A DNA stretch of 64,000 nt from Halichoerus grypus (taxonomy: Eukaryota; Chordata; Mammalia; Carnivora; Phocidae): assembly GCF_964656455.1 (NCBI RefSeq), contig NC_135717.1, positions 9,267,033 through 9,331,032 on the forward strand, read 5' to 3'. The notes beneath the pieces were generated by a model. It was not told the origin of the DNA. It did not search any database and saw nothing but the letters and a program-made list of their open reading frames with translations. The position numbers were made by a program, and so were the translations under genes. Shown here one piece after another: positions 11,901 through 23,900 of this stretch. Each line of letters opens with the position of its first letter. Positions within the stretch are counted from its first letter, which is position 1.

Positions 11901-14900
11901 GTCAGGTGATTTTATTTCCTTTCATTTTTTTCTAGCCTATAAAAACCTCTCCCGTGAGCAGCTGCCTCACTCTCTCATCTGCACAGACCCGGCGGCTCCC
12001 TGAGGCCTCAGTGTCCCTGAATTCGGGGAAAGTGCCAATGACCTGACAGGGGCAACCCCAACCTTGGGGTCAGAAGGGCTGGCCTGAGATCCCAGGGGTT
12101 TAGTGTATTGGGCTGAGCTGGAGGAGATTGTGGGTTGCAGGGAGAGGGCGCAGAGACCCACCATCCTCTTTCCTCTCAGGAAATCTGTCTGATGCTCTCT
12201 GCTTCCTCAGCTTTCCATGTTTTGATTTAAAATGGAGACCCGAAGATGAGAAAAAAAATTGGTTTCTTCATTCCCATACCCATCCAAGATTGGGACACAG
12301 TATAAATAGATTGCTTTTCTCCAGTGAAGTCTTGATGAGTTAATTCCTCTGTGCGTGGTTCCGTGGCAAGCCCAGCTCAGCAGGGCCCAGTCTCCGCCCT
12401 CTGGAAGCTTCTAGTCTAACTGGGGAGATAACACAGAGCTCCAAAACAAAGGGATCTCCCTCAGTAATGACGTTTCCTTCCCCATGCCTGTGGTTAGGTT
12501 GCGTATCCTCAGAGAGAGTACATTTATTTTCATGTTATTCTAAGCCAAACGTTCCTGGGAAGACATCTGCCATGCAACAGCATAGATTCCACAGCGATGC
12601 AGAAATGTGTTCTGGGGGGATCCACTCTTCCAGAGGATTCTGTCCTTTGAATCCCTCTTTCCTTACCACCATGTAAGTGAGGACAGGCTCCAGATAACCT
12701 CCCCCTGCAGCGTCACAATCGAATCCCAGTGCCATGGAGGTCATTTCCTTGATAAGCCCGCGCCTTTGGGCTGGGCGGGCAGCAGGACAGCTGGGGGGCT
12801 GCACTGTCCCCACCCCAGGGCCGGGGAGGTGCCCAGCACCCCTCAGGCCCTTCTCCACCTCCAGGTTGAAAGATCTGTTCTACCGCTCCAGCAACCTCCA
12901 GTACTTCAAGCGGCTCATTCAGATCCCTCAACTGCCTGAGGTACGTGCGCCCAGCACTGCTGTGGGAGCTGCCGGGTCCTGGGTGCTCTCAGATCTCAGA
13001 GACGGGCAGGCCTGGCAGGTGACACGGTTTGGGGGGGTGTCTTCCCTCCTCAGAACCCACCCAACTTCCTGCGGGCCTCTGCGCTGTCAGAACACATCAG
13101 CCCTGTGGTGGTCATCCCAGCCGAGGCCTCGTCCCCGGACAGCGAGCCTGTCTTGGAGAAGGATGACCTCGTGGACATGGATGCCTCCCAGCAGGTGAGG
13201 AGCACCTCCACTGGAACCCGAGGGTTAGGGTTAGGGTGACAGGTGGCGAGCCCCACGTGTTAGGGTTAGGGTTAGGATTAGGTTAGGGTTAGGGTGACAG
13301 CAGGTGGTGAGCCCCACGTGCGGCCCTTTGCGCTGCCCCATATGGGCAGGGGAGAGGCTCTGACCAAGACCCTTTGGCTGTCACCAAGCTGGACCAACTT
13401 CTAACCGAAGCGCTAACCTAGACTGAGGCCCCTGCCCTGCGGTCTCTAAGAGGGACCACAGATGGACTTGAACCCAGTTAAGAAAGGATCCCTTTTTTTT
13501 TTTTTACATCTCACTCCTCTGACCCCCGTACAGAAGTCTCTGGATCTCTAACTTTGTCCTCGCTCCTTTTTGGTCACCACAGAATTTATTCGACAACAAG
13601 TTTGATGACATCTTTGGCAGCTCATTCAGCAGTGACCCCTTCAATTTCAACAGTCAGAACGGCGTGAACAAGGATGAGAAGTGAGTCCACACTGGGAGCA
13701 GGCAGGTGGTGCAGAAACTACATGAAGCCGGGGTCTGGCTGGCCACCCCCGACCAGGGCGGGATGCTCAGTGACACTTGGGCCCCGCAGAGAAGTGTCGC
13801 AATGCTCAAATATCGGCCCCTGGAATCCCAGAGGGAGATCAGATGAGGTTGAAATAACCCATGGGTGTTAGATTCGGATCCAGTGACATGGAGGGTCTTA
13901 GCATATAATGTATGGAATTTCAAAAAACTTTCCCCAAATTAACACCAGCTTTTAACTTCCTCCCCTGATTTCCCAGCTCGCATTTAAAAGGAAAGGGATG
14001 GAAGCACAGTGGAAGCAAACTTGTTCTCCTTCTGTTCCCAGGGATCACCTAATTGGTCAACTATACAGAGAAGTCAGTGAGCTGAAGGCACAGCTGGAGA
14101 ACGTGAAGACTGAGGTATGAGTCGGGCTCTGATCCAGTTCTGGGCTTCGCCGTGGCATGTTCATATTTGCAGAGACACTTGTCGGACCACATTTTAAGGG
14201 GGATGGCGGGGGGGCTCATTAGTAGAAACTCGAAAGCCAGAAGGCCCTGGTCCTTCCGTGGTCTTGGTGGTGCTGCATTTCCGTCATTCCTACCTTAAGA
14301 ATGACTTCTGAGCCAAGCCCTGTCTCCCTTTGGTTCTTGAGTTAACCATGACCGCCGGCTGGCTGTGAAGCCAACAGTGAGGAAGACCTGTTCTCCTCCC
14401 GTGGCGATCGGAAGGTCCGATTTGTAACTCTCATGGCTGTTTGCAGGGTCGGGGCGGTAAATAGGACTGCCCCCCAGGCCCACGGCTGGTCGGGCTTCAC
14501 TCACGGGGGCAGGCAAACATCCCCTCTTCCCTCGTGCCCGCTCGTCCAGGACTGCTCCCAGGCCACTCCAACGAGACCAGAGTCCTCCTGCCATCACGCC
14601 GTTGTTGGCCGGTGGCTTATAATGACCAGAAGCCTCAACTCTCATGAGGCCCTTGGTGGGGGGGGGTTGTTAGGCAAACATGGGTATTCATTGGATCAGT
14701 GCTGGAAGCCTGGGAGGACCCGCTTCTCCTGCCTAGCCCAGCCCCGCGGCCCAGCGCTGGGGCTCATTGGCCGAGTCCGTCCCACAGAGCCAGCGGGCCG
14801 TGCTGCAGCTCAAGGGCCGGGTCAGTGAGCTGGAGGCTGAGCTTGCGGAACAGCGACATCTGCGGCAGCAGGCGGCTGATGACAGCGAGTTTCTCCGGGC

Positions 14901-17900
14901 CGAGCTGGACGAGCTCAAGAAGAAGCGCGAAGACACGGAGAAGGCCCAGCGGAGCCTGACCGAGATAGAAAGTGAGCCCGTTAGGCTGGGGCTGAAGGCG
15001 GGGGCCGCAGAGTCAGGCGAGGCTCAGGGGGAAGGATGGGGCTGGGTGGCAGAGCCCCAGCCGTGCTTCTGCCCGGAAGAGCCACCAGGAAGGACCTTCA
15101 TGTCACCAGTCTGAGGGGCAGGTGGGAGCCCAGACAGTGGAGAGCCCCACGGGCTCAGAATGCGGGGACAGGAACCAGGAGGTGACAGTGGGGTATCTGC
15201 CTGGGGGACAGGGTGTCCGAAGGAGAGATAGCCTAAAGCCAGAAACACCGATGAAGAGGAGTTTATTTCAGTAGGATTTTTGAGGGCGTAGAAGGTGTTT
15301 GCATTTGTGAAAAGGAAGAAGGCTGTTCTAGGGGTTCTGGCTTACGGAAGGAAGGCACGGGGTCCCAGCAGGGGTAGACTGCTCACCTTGGCTCTCGACA
15401 ATACAGGGAGAGCCCAAGCCAATGAACAGCGGTACAGCAAGCTAAAGGAAAAGTACAGTGAGCTGGTGCAGAACCACGCTGACCTGCTGCGGAAGGTAGG
15501 ACCCTGCACCGTGCGCCGTCCCCACAACGCAGGGGACACCGCCGCTCCATTGTCCCCACCAATTCTGAGTGGGTCACCATCATTTCATGGAAACCACTGC
15601 TTTTCAGGCTCGCTGGCCTTTCATGTCTTGACTTTTGATGTCAGCCCTGATTGGATTATCCCCCATCTTTATTATTCTTTTATTTTATTTATTCATTTAT
15701 TTTTAGGGAGAGATAGAGCGGGGTTGGGGGGAAGGGTTAGGGGGAGAGAGAGAATCCCAAGCAGGCTCCATGCCCAGCGCAGAGCCTGATGTAAGGCTCA
15801 ATCTCATGACCCCGAGATCATGACCTGAGCCAAAATCAAGACTCGGACGCTTAACCGACTGAGCCACTCAGTTGCCCCTGTTCTTTTAAATTCTTGAGCG
15901 TCGAGTATCTGAAGATGACATCTCTATTCTGGCTTCTCTCTGGGTAGAAAAGTGATTTCTGTGTCCAGCTGTCTGAATGTTGTCATTTGTTCTAGAAGTA
16001 GATGTTGTCCCCGAGCTGTTAAACCTGAGATAAGCCAGTTCAAGACACTGTTCTTCCCCTACAGAATGCAGAGGTGACCAAACAGGTGTCCGTGGCCAGG
16101 CAAGCCCAGGCGGATTTGGAACGAGAGAAAAAAGAGCTAGAGGACTCCTTCCAGCGAATAAGTGACCAGGCGCAGCGGAAGGTGAGGGGAAGGAAAAGTG
16201 CAGGGGGAATGAGGGAAGGGTTCTGCCTGAGCTGGAGGCAGGCCTGGGGTGCTGCCCAGGTGGAAAGAGCTTGTCTTTTGCTGCAACAGGCAGCCCTGTG
16301 GGTTAGAGCCCGGTGAGCGTGCTACAAGAGGTGTGAGCACGGGACAGGGTGACCGATGCACCAGGGGTTAGAGGCATGGCGTGATAAAGAGGCTTCAGCT
16401 GAGCAGGTGCATCAGCAAAGGCTTGCCAAGGGCAAGTCTGGGACGGTTGAGAGAAGTAAAAGCACCTGGAGATCAGAGAGAGACGTGAACATTTATGAGG
16501 ACTTGTGGTCGGGAGAACACCCACGAGTTAGGGTGGGATTGGCAGGCAGGTCCCGTTGCAGTAAGATGTGTCAGATAGAGAAAACTGAATGCCTTACACT
16601 TAACAGTCATGCTTCTCTGTGACTCAGAGTAGGAAATAGGGTCTATTTAATGGAAGTAAAAGTGTCACAAAGCAATATTCATCCTTACTCTGTGGATGCA
16701 TTTGGATTTTTTTTGCTCTGTTTATTTCATTTTTTTATTTTTTATTTTTTTAAAGATTTAATTTTACAGAGGTTGGGGGGAGGGGCAAAGGGAGGGAGAG
16801 TGTTAAGCAAACACCGCGCTGAGCACGGAACCTGACGCAGGGCTCGATCTCACAACCCTGAGATCCCAACTTGAGCTGAAACCAAGAGTCAGATGCTCAA
16901 CCAACTTGGCACCACCCAGGTGCCTCTGTTTATTTCGGATTTTTTTAATGTTAGCTGTGAATTCTAATGGGTTGCAACCTGCTCTTTGAAAAGTAGCACT
17001 TATGAAAGAAATAAAAAAAAGAGAGTTGTTTCAAGATGGTTAGATTCAGCATCATACCAGGTATTGGGATGTCTGAATTAAAGATCCAGTTCTGTATCAG
17101 TTATACTTCAATTTTAAAAAATAAAAAAACACTTTCTATCTATAAGAAAAAAGATTTAGTTCTACTGTTGTCAGTACTATAAGCTGAAGCATGATATTTA
17201 GGAAATGTCCCTAAAATTCTCCCTTTGGCTTTCCCTGCTTAACCAGAAGAAAACTTTCTGGAACACTCTGGGCTATCACCTCCTCCCACCCACTTTTTGT
17301 TGGATGCATCCAACCTTGCATACAAGAGAGTACACAAATCTCCCATTGATAACTTGGGGACTTTTTTTTTTAAGATTTTATTTTTAAATAATTTCTACAG
17401 CCAACATGGGGCTAGAACTCGTGACCCCGAGATCAAGAGTTGCATGCTGACTGAGCCAGCCAGGTGCCCCAATAGCTTGGGGGTTTTTATATGTGTTTAT
17501 CCCTTGCAACCACCACCCAGATCAGAGTGCTCCTGTTTTTCTTCTCTTTCAGACTCAAGAACAGACGGAAGTACTAGAGAGCTTAAAGCAAGAACTTGCC
17601 ACCAGCAAACAGGAACTCCAGATTGTCCAAGGCAGCCTGGAAACTTCTGCCCAGGTGAGCATCACCTCCCTTCCGCATTTTTCCCTCTCTGGCTTTGGGA
17701 CTGCTGTCACCTGGCGTCCAGCCCCACGCAGCAGCTGACCAAGCTGGTCCCATCCGTGCTCAGTGTGTGCTTGGGGGAATGAAGGTGGCGCCTCCTGTTC
17801 CCTGTGGCCTGCTGGTGGGTCTGGACTCCTGGGAAGTGGACCGTGTAATTCTCCCTCTTTAACCTGGCCAATGTTGCAGTCAGAGGCAAAGTGGGCCGGC

Positions 17901-20900
17901 CAGATCGCCGAGCTTGAGAAGGAGCGGAGCAGCTTGGCACATGCCGTGGCTCGTCGGGAGGAAGAATTATCGGCTCTTCAGGAACAGCTCGAACACACCC
18001 AGCGGGAACTGTCCAGCGCAAAGGCAAGTAACGGATGCCCGCCTCATTAGCAGTAGCTTGAGTTAAGATGCCAGGACTTCCCACTGTGTCAAGGTGGATG
18101 CTGCTCGAAGGCTTCTGATGGGGTCTGTGTCCGATCCTCACCTCCCTGGACCATTTCTAGGAATCAGCGTGCCAGGTCGCCAAAGACCAACGGAAAATGC
18201 TGCTGGCAGAGTCAAGGAAGGCCGCAGAGCAGGTGGTCCAGGAGGCCCTGCGGCAGCTCGAGGAGCCCACTCTGATCAGTTGTGCCGGCTCTGCAGGTAC
18301 CCTCCCCCCTTGCCTGCCTGCACGTGCGAATTCAGTGGTCAGTGGTGACGTTGAATCCCGCCTGACCTGAGCTCACGGGTCCTCCACCTGCTGCAAGTCA
18401 GAGTCACCTGGCGATGCCCAGGCCCCACCCTAAGATCAGTTCAGCCAGAAGCTCTGCGGCCCAGGGCCTCAGGTGGTAGAACTTTCTAAAGCCCCCAGGT
18501 GTGATACCACTGCTCGAGTCCAAGCACCAGGGGGAGGAGGAGCAGACGGCCCAGTGTGTCTCTGGACAGAAGAACATGGCCTGAATGAAGAGAAGGTTGC
18601 TTGGGAGCTTCAGGCCCACACGGGGGGGCAGGAACATTGAGAATACCCGTGTAGTCCCAGGCATGAACAAGGCCCACTCTGCATGTTCCAGAGTCCTAAG
18701 GGCATGCGGGTGGGGCAGCGGTCGGAGCCCGAGAAGCCCTGTGGATGAGAGGAGGGGCCTCAGAGGTGGCAGAGCATCCAGGCCCAGGGCACTGGTGAAG
18801 TCCTGGGTGTAGCTACCAGAGGGCCCACTGAGGACAAGGCAGATGGCAGGAAACAACCGAGAGTTGACTTTGATTATCAAATAGTAATGTCTACGGGGCG
18901 CCTGGGTGGCTCAATCGGTTGAGCGTCTGACTCTTGATTTCGGCTCAGGTCATGATCTCAGAGTCCTGAGATCGAACCCCATGTCAGGCTCCGTGCTCAG
19001 CGGGGAGTCTGCTTGAGAGTTTCTCTCTCCCCACTTCCTCTGCCCCTCCCCCTGCTTGCACACGTGCACACTCTCTCCCTCAAATAATCTTTGGGAAAAA
19101 AAAAAAGAAATGTCTCCGTTTGGTGACGTCTACAGCAAAGGCTGTTCTATCTTACTCAGCAGGGAACCCATCTGTAAGGAGGAAGGAGCACACTGAGTTC
19201 CCAGTTTACTGAGGGAATGCCAGAGAGTGGGGCAGCCGTGGGCGGATTCTGAGGACTTTATGAGCTGGGCTTTGAAGGGAGAGGACAGACAGGAGCCACT
19301 GGAGGGGAAGAAGCGGGGGGTAAAATAACACAAACAGCTGACGTTACGGAGTGCGCGCCATGTGCCAACCGCCGTTCTAAGTGCTCCACACGCCTCGGCC
19401 CAGTGAATCGTCACTGTGGTGCCATGAGGTGGTCCTGTTACTCTGTTTTCACTTGAGGAAGCAGGTGTGCATGGCCTGCGATCGTAGCCACTGGTGATGG
19501 AGCCAGGAGCCACACCTATGCAGTGACACGAGGCCCCCATACTTTAACTCCCATGTGACAATCTTTGCGGACCTGTGCCCAGAGGCACAGAGTAGGAATG
19601 GCTGTTTTGTGTTGTGTGCACAGCATGAGCCCAGATTAGCCTGACGGAGCCAAGGGTCTGGGCTCAAGACTAATGAGAGTCCGAGGTCCTTGAAAGACGT
19701 AACAGGAAGGCCTGGATTTATTTGGGCAGGCAGTCCCGAGGAAGGGAGAGGCTCACTCTAGGCTGCTGATGTGGCTGCCCTGGCTCTTGGCTAAGGGACC
19801 AGATGGGCCCAGAAGCACAGCTTTTGAGGCTGCAGTGAGAGAGTCCTGTACGAGCGCAGTGAACCCTCTTTCCTCTGCCCTCCCATCTTAGGGCGGCTCC
19901 TGCAGGGCCGAGGCCACTCACGGGGTAGGCGCATCCGTCACGTGCCTTACCCTCACGGGGAGCAAGCGAGTCTGACAACTCCGCCTCTGACTTTGCCCTG
20001 TCTCCCTCCACCACAGATCACCTTCTCTCCAAGGTCAAGTCTGTTTCCAGCTGCCTCGAGCAACTGGAAAAAAGCTGGAGCCGCTACCTGGCCCACCCAG
20101 AAGGTAAGAAAGGCGCAGGATAGGGTCTGTCGCTTAGTGACGGCTGGACCGAGTTCAGAAATGTTTGCATATGGAAGTAGCAACGGGTTCCTCTGCACCA
20201 AGAAAGGGGTGTATATAACTTGCAAAGCAGGGAAGGAGGTAGGGAGGTAAACCTACCCCTCAACAGCCCTGAGCAACCCCCTTTAAACTCCTGGCAGATA
20301 TCAGTGGGCTCCTCCATTCGGTCACCCTCCTTGCCCACTTGACCAGTGACACCATGGCTTACGTGAGCACCACCTGCCTTCGAGCCCCGCCGGAACCTGC
20401 CGACTGTGAGTACCGGGGCTGGGGGCCTGGGCTGGAAAGCAGGGAGAGCAGAGGGCCTTCAAAAGTCTTGGTTGTCCTGCATCTCCAGCGCTGACTGAGG
20501 CCTGCAAGCAGTTTGGCAAGGAAACCCTCCTCTACCTGGCTTTCCTGGAAGAGGAAGGAACGCGGGAGAATGACGGCACGGCCGTGAAGAGCTGCCTCAA
20601 CAGGATCTCTGCCATTACCGAGGTAGGAGCCGTGTTACTACAAGGGACAGTTACAGAGGTTCTTCGGGGTGAGTGCCGGTGATCTGCCAGGGACTCAGTG
20701 ATGTCCTCAGCCCGTTCTTTCTGCGCTTTCCATTTGACTCAAGAAAGCGAGAGCTGGCGCTGAAAAATCTGACCCCCTGAACGACCTTCCCGTTATATCT
20801 CATGTGTTGGCTGTGCATTGAGAACCTACTGTGTGTTCGTCACCGTGCTAAGCAGTATCAAAGAAGAATAAGCATAGTTTCTCTGTTTTCCGGGATTTGT

Positions 20901-23900
20901 ATGTGGTTGAACAGGTTAACACCTAACATGGCGATAACAGCATATTTATTGATTTAATAAAGATGCAGTGAGTACGTTGTACATAGTGGGGAATGTATTA
21001 GATGTACAGGGACAAATAAGACATGGTCCCTATGGGAAAGGAAAATAAGGAAATCACCCATTTCTCTACAGTGGGATGAGAGTGGTAATCAGCTCTATTT
21101 TAAGAGTTCAGTACAAGGCATTTACTTGATTCCAAAAATGGGTCATAATAGTAAGTCCAGGGTATGAAGAGATCAGGGCCGGAGTTCAGATTTTCGTCAT
21201 CCCTCATCTGAACTCTTATAACAGCCTTCTGATTAGTTTTTCTGCCTCTTGGCCTCTTTTCCTCTAATCTCTTCCAAAAACAGAGATCTGATTGTGATTC
21301 CTCGTTTGATAACAAAAATCAAATTATGTAATGTGATACCCAAGGACTGTCACAGTCTGGCCCTTATTCACCTTCCTGGGTCCCTCCCACCCACCACCTT
21401 CACCTTGCGGTGTTGGTGGCTAAGCGCTGCAGTGCACCTGCCTACCTGTCTCTTTCCCCCATGATCCTTAAAGACAGAGCCTGTACCTTCTTCACGTCGT
21501 CCCCTTGGTCCCTGGCATATCTGGCAGGTGGCTAACACCCAGTGAATGTTTATTTAATGGAATATACATATGGAGAAAGCAAAGCAGATAAAAGGATCAG
21601 ATGGGTAGGAAGGTTCATACTGGGGAGAAGTGGGTGACGAGGTAGGGAATTGTGAATGTCTGGATGAAGGAAGGCTATGGATAATGGTGAATTGCTCACC
21701 TTTCTTTCAATAGAATGACATGATCCCAGTGGTATTTTAGTGTTACTAAATTGCTGATGGCGGCCTAGGCAGCCTTACCACAGTCTGCCTTTTGCTGGAG
21801 ATAGACCCCCTTCTCCAGGGCCATGCAGAACTGCTTGTCAGTATGCACATGTGTAGGACACCGTTAGGTGAGGAAATACGAATTAAATTAATTTTTTTTA
21901 AAGATTTTATTTATTTATTTATTTGATAGAGAGAGACACAGCAAGAGAAGGAACACAAGCAGTGGGAGTGGGAGAGGGAGAAACTGGCTCTCCGCTGAGC
22001 AGGGAGCCCGATGCAGGTCTCGATCCCAGGACCCTGGGATCGTGACCTGAGCTGAAGGCAGACTCTTAACGACTGAGCCACCCAGGCGCCCCAAGAATCA
22101 AATTAATTTTAAAAAGCAAAGTGTGAGAGGAAGATCCTGGGCAGGTTTCCTTTGTGGCAGTAGGACTGACCAGATGTTTAGAACTCTTCCTAGGACAGGA
22201 CGTGGAATATGCTAAATAAAGTTTGGGGGGGGAAATGTTAATTGAATCTGAACTGGCGGAAAACTAAGGAAATCTCAGCATCAGAAACCGAAAGGATGCA
22301 GGAGCCAGTGTTTGTTCATCTCTTGGCCTAGAGCTTGGATTTTGGTGGGCCACACATACAGGGGAGAGTAAGAAACAAAACCTAGGCCCAAGTAGGGTCA
22401 AAGTTTGGAATGCAGAGACTCCCTCCCCAAAACAGAACTCCAAAAGATCACACCCTGAGTGAACGGGGGAAAAGCCTACTCTACTGGAGAGATCTGGTCT
22501 CCACCTTGGTTGTAGCGGGGAAAGGGGGGCAACACGGCCACCTAGGGAATTTCTAACTACAGGCCACGTATCTGTGGCTTCAGGGTCCAAATCTACTACC
22601 TGTGTGGCCTGAAAAAAAACCCAAACAGAAAATTAAAGTAATCAGGTCATTAGGGGCCCAGGTACCTGGCAGAGGCAGATCCAAATGGTCTCTGAAGAGG
22701 TATACTTTGACTCTAAACCCCAAGGAACTTTCACAGATAAAGTCCCAAGGCCCATACATTCACCATAAATGTGTCCGATATGTTAAAGAACTTTTTAAAG
22801 GCTATTAAAAAGTGTGGCAAGGGAATAAGATACTTTCAAAAGTAACCAGATATATTTGAAAAACCACCACCGGGGCGCCTGGGTGGCTCAGTCGTTAAGC
22901 GTCTGCCTTCGGCTCAGGTCATGATCCCAGGGTCCTGGGATCGAGCCCCACATCGGGCTCCCCGCTCAGCAGGAAGCCTGCTTCTCCCTCTCCCACTCCC
23001 CCTGCTTGTGTTCCCTCTCTCGCTCGCTCTCTCTGTCAAATAAATAAATAAAATATTTAAAAAAAAAAAAAAGTAAGAAAAACCACCACCAAACTTCTAG
23101 AAATGAAAAATATAATCATTGAAACTCATAATTTAGTATAGAGATCCAACAGCAGGTTAAAATAAAGCTGAAGAAAGAATTAGTGAACTGGATGATAGAA
23201 CTGAAGGAATTACCATAGAATGTGGCACAGATTTTAGAAGCTGGAGTGTAGAAGTTATATGTAGAATGTTTCATCAGGGTTCCAAGTGAAGATAGTAGAA
23301 AAACTATGTCCTTTTTCCCTAAGTAACATTTTTAGTTCTGTGTGTTACAGACTTTCTTCTACACCGTGCTTTTTCCAGCATTCTGTATGTGAGGTTCATC
23401 CATGCAGATATGTTCATTTTCACTGCTCTGTAGCAGTCCGTCATGTGACTATAGCTCAAGTTATACATCTATTATGTATCTGTTTATATTTATTTACGTA
23501 TCTGTTATATAGCTATATATCTATTGTTGATGGATGTTTGGGTTCTTTCCAGTTTGGGGCTGTCACAAATGTGTATTTGGTCACTCTGGTACATGTCTCC
23601 TGATGTAAGAGTTTCTCTAGGGTGTTTGCCTGGGGATAGAATTACCACATTATAGGACACACGGACTGCTGAGTGAACAAGCAAGTCATAGGAAAATGCA
23701 TAGAGTAGGATTCCTTTTAAATAAAAATCAAACCAGGGGCGCCTGGGTGGCTCAGTGGGTCAATTAGCATCTGACTCTTGGTGTCAGCTCAGGTCATGAT
23801 CTCAGGGTCATGAGTTCGAGCCCCAAGTCAGGTTCTGCGCTCAGTGTGGAGTCTGCTTAAGACTCTCTATTAAATAAATAAAGTCTTTAAAAGAAATAAA

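Noticed and set aside
13220..13295. A true chromosome end
   Set aside because: The tract is short and lies between two exons of an intact gene.
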